Positions 53,263 through 64,000 of a stretch of DNA of 64,000 nucleotides are shown here, in pieces. Source of the DNA: Mansonella perstans. Lineage: Eukaryota; Nematoda; Chromadorea; Rhabditida; Onchocercidae. Position numbers and translations under genes: made by a program. How positions within the stretch are numbered: the stretch's first letter is position 1; every line of letters begins with the position of its first letter. The stretch spans positions 1 to 64,000 of the forward strand of contig JBAMDO010000034.1 in assembly GCA_037074765.1 (NCBI GenBank), written 5' to 3'. Below the pieces are notes generated by a model, which saw nothing but the letters and a program-made list of their open reading frames with translations, made no database searches and was not told where the DNA came from.

Positions 53263-56200
53263 TCAGTCATCGACTCTATCACAATCGTCAACATCAGAAA
53301 CAGCATCTTTCATAAATGAGGGGTTCTGTTGATCACCTGAATACCGTTTCCCTGAATACCGCTTCGCGATTACTTTCTGAGAATTAACATCACCGGCAGT
53401 TATTGAAGAAGATGCCTCAAGAAGTGACTTTTCAGTCGCAGGTGTAACTTCTACGTTCTCCCTTCTTAGCGGACTACTCTAAAACAGAATCATATTAAAG
53501 CGCAGGAAGACTGAAACGATTCAAAACCCAATCAAAAAAATGACTAATATCATCAGCAGCATCAATATAATTCCAAACAAAAAGCTATCAAATTTATTCT
53601 CAGTGTAATAACCTTGGATACTTCATCTGAACTATCTGCTTCCGCAGCCTGTAAGGAATTGGTCGGACTGAAAGTGACGCGAGCAGAACCAAAAATACGT
53701 GACATCAGACTTTTAGAATGCCCTACAACACTCTTTAATATTTAAAAACAAAATCTAACTTCGTCAGCATAACTTATAAGTACTTTAGCAGAACTGAACA
53801 AGGTCATAATTTATACATAATTTAGGTCAAAATAATATAAGGTAATGAATGAAAGAATCATATGCACAATATACGAATGCAGTTTATTAGTTACCTTTTA
53901 AACAGCTGAAAGTGAAAAATCCTAAAGAGCTAGGTGTGATTATGTTTAGATTACTCGATGGATTACACTTTATTTAATCGTCCTTATTAGTCTCAAATCA
54001 AAGAAAAAAAAAATATTGCAGCAAAAACTTAGCAAAGCAAACCTGGTAGCTGACTTGTTGAGCAGCCTGCTGCACCGTCGCTTGCATTACCTGAAATTTT
54101 GACGTTTGCTAAAAAATCTTCTGAGAATGCCTCAGCAAACAGGCCACTTTTCCTAAAACTAAGAAATTTATTGAAGAATTTGAATTCTTCCAACTGCTAA
54201 AATAAAATGAACAAAAAGTTCATGTTCAGACATATTTTCAACGTCTGACATAACATATGAAATGATCTCAAACACTGAAAAAAGCATATATATCTGCTGA
54301 CCAGCACATATTTTACGCTCTGACAATTCATCGGTTGCAGAAGATCCCTGAAGAGGACGGCGTCTATTTCGTGCGCCATTTTCTGTTTGTCCAACTATTA
54401 TTTGTGCTTGATGAAGGGCAGCTCGTAGTAAGATATCCAGAATGTTTCGATGCATTGTATCACTAACTTCTAGAAGCCTTAAAAATGACCAAATCAGAAT
54501 CGTTTAAACAAAAGTGATAAATTTCACTTTTTCGAAGTTATCCGCAGAGGTTTTAAACAATGTAAAGTTAAATATTTTGCTAACATGGAGCTAAAACATA
54601 CTCATTGTAGGTAGTCGTAACTTGGTTTTCGGTTTTCGCATACAGCTTTTTAAAAGATGAATCGATTCTTGCAGATATTTCGTCTTTTGCAATTAATTTA
54701 ACAAGTTCATTTTCTAACTGCAATATTGGATTGAATTTTATCTAGAAATTATATAAATATTTCTAAATTTTATCTAGGAATTGCATCAGAATCTCTCCGG
54801 AAATGACTTTTCATGTTATTTTTAATGGTTGATAACGACATGATTTCTTCAAATGATTGCTATAAAATTAAAGAAAGATTAAACCCAAAAATAATTTGGA
54901 AATATATGTAATATCTGAAGTAAATTTCCGATAGAAAATAATGAAATGTCTACCTCGCTAACATGAACACGAAATGTAACAGCCATTTTGTCCATATCAG
55001 CAACTGCATACGGTGTAAAATACTGTACAATGGCTCGTCGCCGAATCAAATAATAAAGTTCCTTTACATGCGACCAAAGATGCATATTTAAAAGAAGCTG
55101 ATCACGAATCTGAAGAAGCTTCTTTGAAAGAGAAATAAACCGAGAAATTGAAAGAATATGCAAATATTTGCCAAAGAATATTCGTTTACATTTACAGTGA
55201 AGAGCTTCTAATAATCTAAGATAACAAAGTCGCGGAAAAAGAAACAATAAACCTTTTTAAAAATGAAATTTTTAATGAGTATAGAAATCAAATTCTTATA
55301 AAGTAAATGATTTAGTATGAACCATATTCAATTTCTTATGACTTTTTTCTAAAAAAATCTCTAATGATGGATGCTTAATAGTTCAAAATGTTGGAAAAAA
55401 TTTTTTTCCTTTGCACTTTCAATGATTGAAAAAACGGAATTTTTATTTATCAATTTATTAAAATCGATCGCTTTTCTAGTATAAATACTTCCACAGAAAT
55501 CATGCCACGAATATACCTATACATTTAAACTCATCTGTTCCGATCTATTTTTAGCTAGCCATTTCTACCAATGTGGGTAGATGCCTCTTAATTTCGGTAA
55601 AGAAAAACAGAAGTAAACGTAACAGCTGACAGATAATTAATGAAGAACATACCTCTTCCAAAATATCAAAACAAACTCCAAATTGACTTTTTACAAATTT
55701 TTGAAGTAATTCAATCAGTTTTGGCTCCGCTTCAAGAAATTTCCAAAACATTAAGTTCCCTAGGACCTTTTCTTTCAGTTCCGACCGACTGAAAGTTGCT
55801 AACGCACAAATAGTACCGAATATAACAATATCCTTAGCGGCCAACAAAACTGGATAATCAAAATAATCAAATTCAATCTGAAAGGATAATTCTTAAATAG
55901 TTCTCCAATGATTTCAATACAGAACTGCTTCTAAGCAATAAGGAAATCGCTCAGTAATTCTACTGGTTTTTCTCTTAAACAAGATATATTCCAATATATT
56001 ACAATGAAGTATACAAACACAACTATTACTATTTCAAAATTAGATTCTTAGCTCACAATTATTTATATCTAGATATTCATACTTCAACATAATGTAGATT
56101 TAATAATAGATACCTTTAAACATTTCTCGGCAACTAGCCTATAATTTCTCATATTAAGGTGATTCAAAGCAGCAACCGCTCCAACTTTGGCTTTTGCAGT

Positions 56201-58779
56201 GTCAATTATTTCCTTCATATTTCTGGTGGCTGCATAAGTTGAATTTGCTGCCAGACGACCAGGCCGACTCGTCGATGTTGCCGCCACATTTTCCACCTCC
56301 ATTGCTTCAACTGCAAAAATAACTAGGTGAATCAGCTAATTTTTAAATAATTTTGAAAAAGTAACTGTATGAGCGGTTTTATTTTATTTCGTAAACTATA
56401 TAAAAATAAAATATAAGGGAACTCTGCAACACGAACGAGAGCTAGTAATAAACAAAGGTTTGGTCCTTGTTATTAACAACTGCGTCCCTAAATTGAAATA
56501 ATTTTTCCGATATAAAACAATGAAAACTTCTACTAAACAAATGCATCATTCAAAAAAGTCTTTTTACAGCTCAGTTATCCAAAGTTTTAAATGAAATGGC
56601 CACATGTAATAAAATTATGAAGACGGGAACGTGTAATGAAACACAAATTTGACAAGTCGGGCAAATAGTTAAAATTTTAAAGTTTTCTAACAAACAAATT
56701 TCAAAGAAAATCATCTCGAAACAAAATACATCTTCAGATAAATTTGATCGTACAAAAATCTTTGTTTGAAAATAATAAACCAGTGTTTGAAATACATACT
56801 TAAAGCCCTCTCGACCTGTGTAAGAAGAGGCTCCACTCGATGCCAGTGATTAAGATATATTGTAACCTCTATCCAACTCAACAGCATCTGTAATGATAGA
56901 AAATTAAAAAATTTTTAACTAAGAGATCCAAAAAAACCCGCGAAAATAGTCCTATTATACTGATCCATTCACTTATTATTTAATCATGGTGTCCAGAGGA
57001 TTTTTTTGTGCTTAAAATTTGAAACAAATTTGTCATTAATCAAGAACATTAAAACATAAATACTTCTGAAAAAGCTTTAATGCACTAAGTGTAGGTAAGC
57101 AAATGCTTCGAAAGTGAATTCATAATGAACAGCTACAGAACACCAAAAAGAAATCAGTTAGCAATACCAAATACCCAACAGATTGTGCACTTTATTAGCC
57201 TGCGAAAATGAAATAAATCTTCAGGACGACCTCAATGATATGTTTTGGTGTAGTACAATATTCTCGTATTCCCCGACCATATAACTTAGCAGCTTCTTGA
57301 AGTTGTCCCATGGCGATTTGCTGCTCAAAAAGATCATGCATAGTGCGTCTTGCAGACTCCTAAATTTTTTAATGTGAAATGACGATCTTTGATTAAAGTC
57401 GCATAGATCATAACAAACTAAATAACATATTAACCATTAAATCTAAACTTTTGTTGAAACCAAAAAATCTCCACTTCAGTAACGCACCTTAACACCTTCC
57501 TCCTTCTGCCTTTTGAATTCATTTGCAAGCATGTCAAAACGAGCTTGTGATTTTGCTGTGGTTGCATCCATCCACTGTGAATTCATGCGAGGCAAATCAT
57601 CGGCATTATTCATATCCCCGGAAATGCCAGTTGAATGCAATTCAAGAGGTGCTGTACGCATTGCATTTAAACGATGATGGGCTGCTAGATATACTTGTAC
57701 ATTTGAAGTATGCTGCAAAACTAAAATAATAGACCCTTGTAATTTTACAATTCCCACAGCAATGTAACAAGCATTCTATTCTTAAAAACTGAATAAGCAG
57801 CATTAATGATACTAAATCTACATCTTGTAGCCTTATTTTCTCTCATAGAAGGATAAATTTAGATTAACAAAGATGAACTTAAAGTAACAGTTACCTCAAC
57901 AATATAATTGATAAGCATAATTAATGAATCTTTTTGCAATGGAGGACAAGTATCAGCTATGAACAGCAAACGATTAATCAACGCATAACCTAGAATGATT
58001 TGTTGCTTTTTTTTTTTTTTTTTTTTTTTTGATTTTTCGAATATGCACAATTAATACTTCGAATTCTCCTATAATAATCATCTTTATTATAGCACATATG
58101 TCCTCACTATAGACGATGAGTACTCAGAGTTAAAATGCTGTCAGATGCATTTTCAATCTTATTGCGATGTATGTAATCGTAGGTAGGCATTTGATTATGA
58201 TAAGTAGTATCATTTAAATCCCTATTAAATTAACTGAAAAGAATAACACTTTACAGATCAAAACACCTTTGAATCTTCCAGGCTTCACTGCATTAGCACA
58301 AAATTAAAAAACAGGCAAATTATTCAATATGCAAATACATTTCTTGTACTTTGTTTTACAACAGTAAATATGCATTTAAGAACTTGAAATTACGTTGGTA
58401 AAATATTTAAGATTAAAATGACTAGCTGGGATCACCTGTATAACTAGTTCGAATGACTTCTAGATCAAACGGTACAGAATTAACAATATTCTGCATAAGA
58501 GTAGGTACAACAGGAGTTTTCTGGATAGAACTACCTGAAATGCATTAAAATAATTAATTATTAAATAAGTAACTAACTTTTTAACAACAAAGCAATTAAA
58601 TGCTAATAGGTAATAACAAACTTAAATTCACCATTTTCTCCAGGAAGTGCGGGTGAAACTATGGGTTGCCCAACAAATTCATCATCAACTTCATTTGCAT
58701 TGTTCAAGTCAAAATCAGTATCATCGATAGGTTCTTCCATATGGGCATCCATTGCCTCGTCCGGATCTGGTACTGACAT
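53263..58779 (-). CDS. csn-1: COP9 signalosome complex subunit 1 (CSN1/GPS1)
   Basis: Fourteen exons: 58779-58632, 58534-58436, 57989-57895, 57712-57488, 57359-57231, 56887-56800, 56310-56114, 55877-55653, 55109-54954, 54717-54602, 54477-54302, 54090-54043, 53722-53613, 53478-53263. Phases agree throughout, for about 675 residues. The acidic N-terminus is followed by helical-repeat sequence (MHDLFEQQIAMGQLQEAAKL, WIEVTIYLNHWHRVEPLL). The PCI region has FGTICALATFSRSELKEKVL, LYYLIRRRAIVQYFTPYAVA, LENELVKLIAKDEISARID and LYAKTENQ. CSN1 is a scaffold of the COP9 signalosome, which removes NEDD8 from cullins. The protein is longer than human CSN1 because of a C-terminal tail of about 170 residues, rich in Ser, Gln and charged residues and unlikely to be folded. 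The N-terminal half also has extra low-complexity segments. The ATG follows TTGAAGGA after an AG. Confidence 0.92.
58008..58030. repeat. T homopolymer in a CSN1 intron
   Basis: A run of more than 20 T on the plus strand lies just upstream of CSN1 exon 3 on the minus strand. There it reads as a poly-A tract in intron 2. Its length is likely unstable and error-prone in assembly. Confidence 0.9.
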
Positions 58780-59483
58780 TCCTTCAACCTTCCTACTTGC
58801 ACAAATTTATTATATGAATTATAAAAGAATTGCTTAAAACTTTAGAAATTTCCAAAACAAATGCGTTGATATTGATGGAAGAAAATGCTCTATATTAGCA
58901 AGAAAAATAAAAATTCATTCGTATTAAAGTTATAATTTGAAAAATTAAAAATTAAATCGAAAGAAAAGTTGATGTTGAATGATTGAAAACTAATTGAAAT
59001 TTCAAATATTTCTTTACATTACATCAGTTTTCAGAGTTAAAAAATGTAATGTTGTAGAAATTTCAAATGACCCGCGGGAACTGACAATCCCAAATATTAG
59101 TCCAGTTACAATAAGGTCATCGGTCAGATGAACACAAGTAGTTAAAGACCACAGTTAAAGATCAGTTAGAGATCATAGAACAAGCGTGAACCCCAAATTG
59201 TAATGGAGCTGTCGGTACCGACCACACCATTTTATCAAAACCAAGTCGTGCTGTATCCCCAGTAGCATATATATGCTGTGCCCTGAATGAAATATTTGAC
59301 GTACTTAATTTGTAATACTTCTTTCTCAATTTCTTATGTTTTCGAGACGAAAGAGATTGAAACTAGGAAAGTAATTCATTGAACGGAGTTTATGATTGAT
59401 ATCACGTGAGAGTAGGAAGGAATTTGAAACTTTGAAAAGATTAGAATGAAAACAAAAAAGAAAATCTTACTAACATTTTAGAA

Positions 59484-59867
59484 ATGAAGGAAGTGATTAG
59501 TGAAGAACAAGAAGCAGACGTGATGAGTAAAGTAAGAAAAGAAGCAAACGTGATGAGTGAAGTAAGAACAGAAGCAAACGTGATGAGTGAAGTAAGAACA
59601 GAAGCAAACGTGATGAGTAAAGTAAGAACAGAAGCAAACGTGATGAGTGAAGTAAGAAAAGAAGCAAACGTGATGAGTGAAGTAAGAACAGAAGCAAACG
59701 TGATGAGTGAAGTAAGAACAGAAGCAAACGTGATGAGTGAAGTAAGAACAGAAGCAAACGTGATGAGTGAAGTAAGAAAAGAAGCAAACGTGATGAGTGA
59801 AGTAAGAACAGAAGCAAACGTGATGAGTGAAGTAAGAACAGAAGCAAAATTAAGTAATGATGCATAG
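59484..59867 (+). CDS. Repeat-encoded ORF (10-residue repeats), doubtful gene
   Basis: An ORF of 127 codons opens just after an ACATTTTAG acceptor at about 59481 and consists almost wholly of repeats of EANVMSEVRT. The repeat is highly charged and would form a long helix. The same DNA is also open in two minus-strand frames, as expected for any 30-bp repeat lacking stops, so the open frame alone is not evidence of coding. It ends with KLSNDA and TAG, next to a strong GTATGT donor. It could be a real small gene, a 5' exon of EZH2, or only a minisatellite. Confidence 0.25.
   Translation: MKEVISEEQEADVMSKVRKEANVMSEVRTEANVMSEVRTEANVMSKVRTEANVMSEVRKEANVMSEVRTEANVMSEVRTEANVMSEVRTEANVMSEVRKEANVMSEVRTEANVMSEVRTEAKLSNDA
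59491..59850. repeat. 30-bp minisatellite, 11 good copies plus one degenerate
   Basis: The unit is tgatgagtgaagtaagaaca followed by gaagcaaacg, in perfect 30-bp register from 59521 to about 59846. A degenerate copy precedes it at about 59491. Variants are few: gagtaa for gagtga in copies 1 and 4, and agaaaa for agaaca in copies 1, 5 and 9. The every-fourth-copy variant shows a 120-bp higher-order period. Confidence 0.95.
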
Positions 59868-60181
59868 GGTATGTAGTTTACTATACTGTGACGAGATTTT
59901 TTAAATAACTTCAAATCTTTTTTGCTTTAATTGATTTCCCTGCGTCATTTATCAAATATTCATTGAGTTGGAACGAATGAGCGATAATTGAGAATTGTTC
60001 CTTTTTTTTTGAAAGTTAAAATTGAAATTTATGATACTACGATGACTTAAGGAGAAGTAATTCACAATAAGAATCAATTTAATACTATCAGTGTCTTTTA
60101 CAAGTACTCGTGGAAAATTGGTCAAACAAGAATCAACATAATCAAAAAAGATTGCATGGATTTTTCAGTGACAAATGTGAT

Positions 60182-63100
60182 ATGGATACGCTCAACAGTA
60201 ATCGTAGTAGTATTGGCAAAAGGGGTATCAAAAATGATGGACAAGTAAGCCGTGGAGCAAAACGACGTTGCTTTAAAAAGGATCAACTAAAGGAAGATGT
60301 TCGTCATGAATTTTTTTTTTTTTTTAATTCATTCACTGAGACAAACAATCTTAGCAGATCAATCAATGCTTCGTTAATGATGGAATTATTGGTTAAAAGA
60401 AGAAATTGTTTACAACCATTTCGTAAAAATTTATCTTTTTTGTATGGACAGAATGTGATGTATCGAAATTAGATTCTTCATAGGATTAGTTTTTCAGTGA
60501 CAGTTTCTTTGATGTCAAAATGATATACCTGAGAATTTTGCTCTGCATTTCTTTTATATTGCAGATTGGACATGAAGATTCTGCCGAGGAAAAGTCATCC
60601 AGAGAGTGGAAGGAAGATGAGGATGCGCCGATTCCAAAGTATTTGTGTGATGATGTGGCTCGAATTTATGAAGATGTTATGGGTCGATACAGAAATATGA
60701 TTGATGCAGAAGGCCTTGTTTGTATTGCTATTTCTACAATTCATGTTTACTGAGCATTATTTTTGCTGTGCGTTTAAAAATTTCCGAAATCTTGGAAGCA
60801 TTTCTTATCGGTGTAGATTGAAATACACTTCTCAAATTATAATTTTAGAAGCTGTATCACAAAATGCTGCATGAAGAACCACATAAGAAATATGTGGTAA
60901 GTTTTAATCAATAAAATCTATTAATCTAGTATGAGACATTCAAGTTTTTTTTAATGTGTTCTTAACGTTATAATTATATAAATGTGAATATTTTCGTGAA
61001 TTAGTTAATTGCAGTAGATAAGATTTTTAAAAAAATAATTAGCAAAAAGTGAAGAGTAATGAAGACTGTGAAAGATGATGACAGATAGCTTGTAATTAAC
61101 GGTTTATTTACAAAAAAATGACATCATGTTATTATAATTAAATGGCAATTTAATGAGTTTTGATAAAACTCTTCATTATCTTATTTGCATTTTCATTTTC
61201 ATTGTAGAATTGCAGTGATCAGAAGTATGAAGTATTACTTTTTCCGATCGTATTTTCTGATAGCTCGTAACATGCCAAGAAGCTGCACTGCAATTGATTG
61301 CAAACTCTGATAGTGTTGAAATGGGTGAAGCCAAATTAAATCTCTTTATACTTGTAAAAATTTTTTGCAGACATCAAGCAGAGTGAAACCTTTAAATCTG
61401 AAACCAATGCCAGAACAGCCAACATATTTCACTTTGCGGTCAGCAATGAATGCAGTCCTGCAGAAATGCCCTTCAAAATGTATAGAAGCTGTTATGAGCA
61501 CGCCACGAATGCAGTACTGGACACTTACTGAATGCAACATTCTGGTTCCTTTTCCTTCTATAAATTTTCTCTTTCGTTCTGTGGAGGTTAAATCTTAGAT
61601 TGGTCTTAGTTCAAACTTATTTCAATTGGTCTGAATTTTTTAGAATATAAACACTGTAAGTTTTCCTGTTTTGAATATTAGAATAAAAATCGAATAAAAT
61701 TTGGTTTTTAACGTAATAATTCGTATGCTTAAGTGTGAGGACGAACGTACGCTTTCACACATTCCTTTTTTGGGCGACCACGAAGATGATGATGTTGGTT
61801 TTGGCGAAGAACTATTGAAAACTTTCCAGGAAGTGGGTATATCAAAATTATGAGTATTTCTGTTGAAATTTCTTTTTAGAAAGCTGTTTTTGGCAATGTT
61901 TTTCTGTGGATATGTTATTAAAGGGTATACATGGCACCAAAGTTGGTTGTGGATCATTTATCAACGATCACATACTCTATCAAGTTTTAAAAAAACTGTT
62001 CGAAAAGTATTCAGATACTGGTACGTTTGAGAGATTTATTTTTAAATAGATTCTTTTCACTAAATTTTCGTTATTCTTTACTAGTAGTATTATTGTTTGA
62101 TGTAAGATTTTATAGTTTGCAATTTGAATCCACCACCATGTAAGTCTTTGATTTTTATTGTTTTTTGTGCGCCCGAAATAGGGAAACCCTTTATAAAAAG
62201 GATAAAAATCTAACCTTGTTTAGTTTTATAATACATTCACAAAGTATTACGGACTTATATATGATATGAAATTTTAGCCGATCAGATGGTGTATAGAGCG
62301 GTTTACGAGCAGTTTCCGAATAAAGCTTCAGTTCAACAACTCCCGTTTCTGTATATTTTTAATAAATTTTCACTACATCTGATTTATTTTTGGTTTTTAA
62401 TGTTTCAGACTAATTGCTTTATTATGAATTTCTTGGCTCCTACAATTATAGTTATATTTCGTTTTTTCTTAGGTTTGAAGATCTAAAGCGTCGCTTTGGT
62501 CCATTAGATTTGTTTACCGAAGATAACAATCAATCAGAATTTCTGGATACAAGAGCACTTCATTCATTCCAACTTCTCCTGTGTAATCGTTGCCTCACTT
62601 ACGATTGCCTTATTCATGGTTCGTTTTGTAATTCGTTAGTAATAGCAAAAAAAAAAAATTGAACAAATTAGATTTATGTGCCTTACTAAGATTAATGGCA
62701 TCTATACTATCCTTTTTACAGTTAAAAATCTTCGGTAAAATTGTTTTTGTTCTCATGATTTTTTAAAATCCATATTTTGTTTCTGATTTCTGATTTTAAT
62801 AAAACAATACTGAAACAGTTTTACAAAATTTTCAAATGTTTTGTGATTCTGATTTCGAATGTGTTATTAGAAAAATGTACTTTAGGCGTCAATGCAGCAG
62901 AGTCGGAAGTTCGGCGACGTCGTGGAGTAACAAGTGTTGAACCTTGTGGACCACAATGCTTCAGGCATTTGACGAAAGAAATGGTGGAGCTTTATTTTGT
63001 TTGGAATACATAAGCATGACTTTTGAATTCGCGATCAGTTTATGCCGAATCCTTTCCATTTTTTGCATCTTGTGTAGAACTTTCATACTAGCTGAATGAT

Positions 63101-64000
63101 TCGATTCAGATTGAGAAACAGATTCCATGTGAAGGTGATTTGGACCAAGGATTTGTAGCGTAGTTATTTTCATTCATGCTTCTTGGTGAATCGTTTGAAA
63201 TTTCGTTTTAAGAGTTTAAAACTTTATAAGAGAATAGGATGAATAAGATTCGCTGGACTTTTAATGTGGTGATGTACTTTAGTTTTCGTATTTGCGTTAA
63301 GGTTTTGATTTAACGTTTGATTTAAGTTTTGATTTTCATGAACGTTTTATAAAAATTTGTGCTTTTAGGAGGAAGCAAAACGCCGTTGTGCTTCTCCACC
63401 AGATGCGAAAACGATAAATGCCATATTAAATATAAAAACAGAAGACATCAGCTGGACAGCACAACAGGAATCAATGTTTATTGCTTTACGGCGTACTTAC
63501 AAAAATGATTTCTGTAAATTGGCCGAAGTTCTAAATTTGGTTGTAAAAAATGCGCCACCGAAATCTTGTCGAGAGGTACTTTTGGTCTATTAACTACGGA
63601 AAATATATTTGAAGCTAATTTATCTTGCAGTGCAGATTGTTTCATATTGCAGTTGTATGCATATTCTTTTCGCACAGCGCCAATATCACCGAGAGCTGAT
63701 GTTTCACCAAATTCACCACCGAAAAAGAAGAAGTAATTTTTTATTTGAACTGCTTGCATTGGAAAATAATGTTTTTCTCTTAATCATCCCATCTTTTATG
63801 TTTTTTGTCAAGCCATTTAGTTTTCTGGCAAGCGATTGATCTTTTTTCCATCCAGCGTCTTTCGGCATTATATGTCAGATGAAGCAACATTGACAAGGAG
63901 TACGAGAATGCCAAATAAAAATTAAAATTAGGTGCTAGAAACGTAAATATATGGATACATCTCTTATACAAAGAATAATTCGACATGACGCAGTATAACA
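60182..64000 (+). CDS. mes-2: Polycomb H3K27 methyltransferase EZH2/MES-2 (5' part, runs off right edge)
   Basis: Exons in phase: 60182-60244, 60565-60717, 60849-60896, 61208-61249, 61371-61544, 61734-61836, 61880-62020, 62278-62350, 62473-62618, 62886-62983, 63369-63575, 63653-63732, and probably 63856 onward. Key landmarks follow human EZH2: MQYWTLTECNIL then EDERTLSHIPFLGD; FGEELLKTF; KGIHGTKVGCGSFIND; RALHSFQLLLCNRCLTYDC; EPCGPQC; a SANT domain (DISWTAQQESMFIALRRTY, NDFCKLAEVL, KSCRE); and a PPKKKK basic stretch. EZH2 is the catalytic subunit of PRC2. The CXC and SET domains are not in the window. The start is taken at the ATG at 60182, after a TTTTTCAG acceptor at about 60168. The in-frame codon upstream at 60110 is GTG and there is no in-frame ATG above it. 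The last exon and its donor are uncertain. Confidence 0.9.

Larger units (their letters stand above)
58780..60181. promoter_or_regulatory. Divergent intergenic region of CSN1 and EZH2
   Basis: The two start codons face away from each other with about 1.4 kb between them. The region must contain both 5' ends. It includes a 30-bp minisatellite (59491-59850) that keeps one plus-strand frame open, and a strong TTTTTCAG acceptor at about 60161-60168 just before the proposed EZH2 ATG. No TATA box was identified. Confidence 0.45.

Noticed and set aside
54168..54455. 95-codon minus-strand ORF as a separate gene
   Set aside because: It is CSN1 exon 11 read past its donor at 54302.
59491..59850. CRISPR-like array
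   Set aside because: Units are contiguous 30-bp repeats without unique spacers, in a eukaryotic genome.
59441..59914. Two long minus-strand ORFs of Leu/Ser/Phe repeats
   Set aside because: They are reverse readings of the 30-bp minisatellite, which lacks stops in several frames.
60110..60181. Translation of EZH2 from position 60110
   Set aside because: The codon there is GTG, not ATG. A strong acceptor at about 60168 and the ATG at 60182 fit better.

Overview
This window looks like chromosomal DNA from a nematode, most likely a parasitic clade III (filarial-type) worm; the species is an inference. The sequence is strongly AT-rich. Its genes are split by many short introns with nematode-style TTTTCAG-like acceptors and GTAAGT-like donors. 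Several products resemble nematode proteins most closely: a GPA-3 type G-alpha, a CX-module-like membrane protein and two-disulfide Kunitz domains. No bacterial operon, rRNA, convincing tRNA or CRISPR array was seen. Exon coordinates were worked out by hand from splice consensus and reading phase.

Layout. 1-1363 (-): 5' part of an RNF207-like RING/B-box protein running off the left edge. 2878-4377 (-): TMED10/p24-delta cargo receptor, divergent from 4958-6919 (+): YIPF4, a Golgi Yip1-family protein. 8483-9654 (+): secreted protein with a C-terminal Kunitz domain. 11062-18352 (-): long acidic coiled-coil protein with two possible 3' ends, one giving a CaaX prenylation box. 18.5-27.5 kb: gene-poor, with decayed coding-like pieces and a 57-bp tandem repeat. 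27839-28564 (-): second Kunitz gene whose second domain is broken by TAG at the conserved Trp. 28.6-33.2 kb: no convincing gene.

33218-39980 (+): 13-exon 4-coumarate-CoA-ligase/acyl-CoA-synthetase-like enzyme. 42065-43903 (+): single-pass membrane protein with a Cys-rich CX-like module. 44697-49778 (-): eight-exon G-alpha subunit, GPA-3 type, with a dead BEL/Pao retrotransposon in its largest intron. 53263-58779 (-): COP9 signalosome subunit 1. 59491-59850: 30-bp minisatellite. 60182-right edge (+): 5' two-thirds of an EZH2/MES-2 Polycomb methyltransferase; the SET domain lies beyond the window.

The genes are mostly unrelated housekeeping or signalling loci. TMED10 and YIPF4 both act in the early secretory pathway and share a short divergent 5' region. 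CSN1 and EZH2 are also divergent. No new multi-gene system could be shown. The most interesting signals are the nonsense-hit Kunitz domain, the CaaX-bearing alternative exon, the minisatellite with four-unit super-periodicity, duplicated exon or acceptor fragments inside introns, the retroelement relic, and scattered plus-strand coding-like debris.
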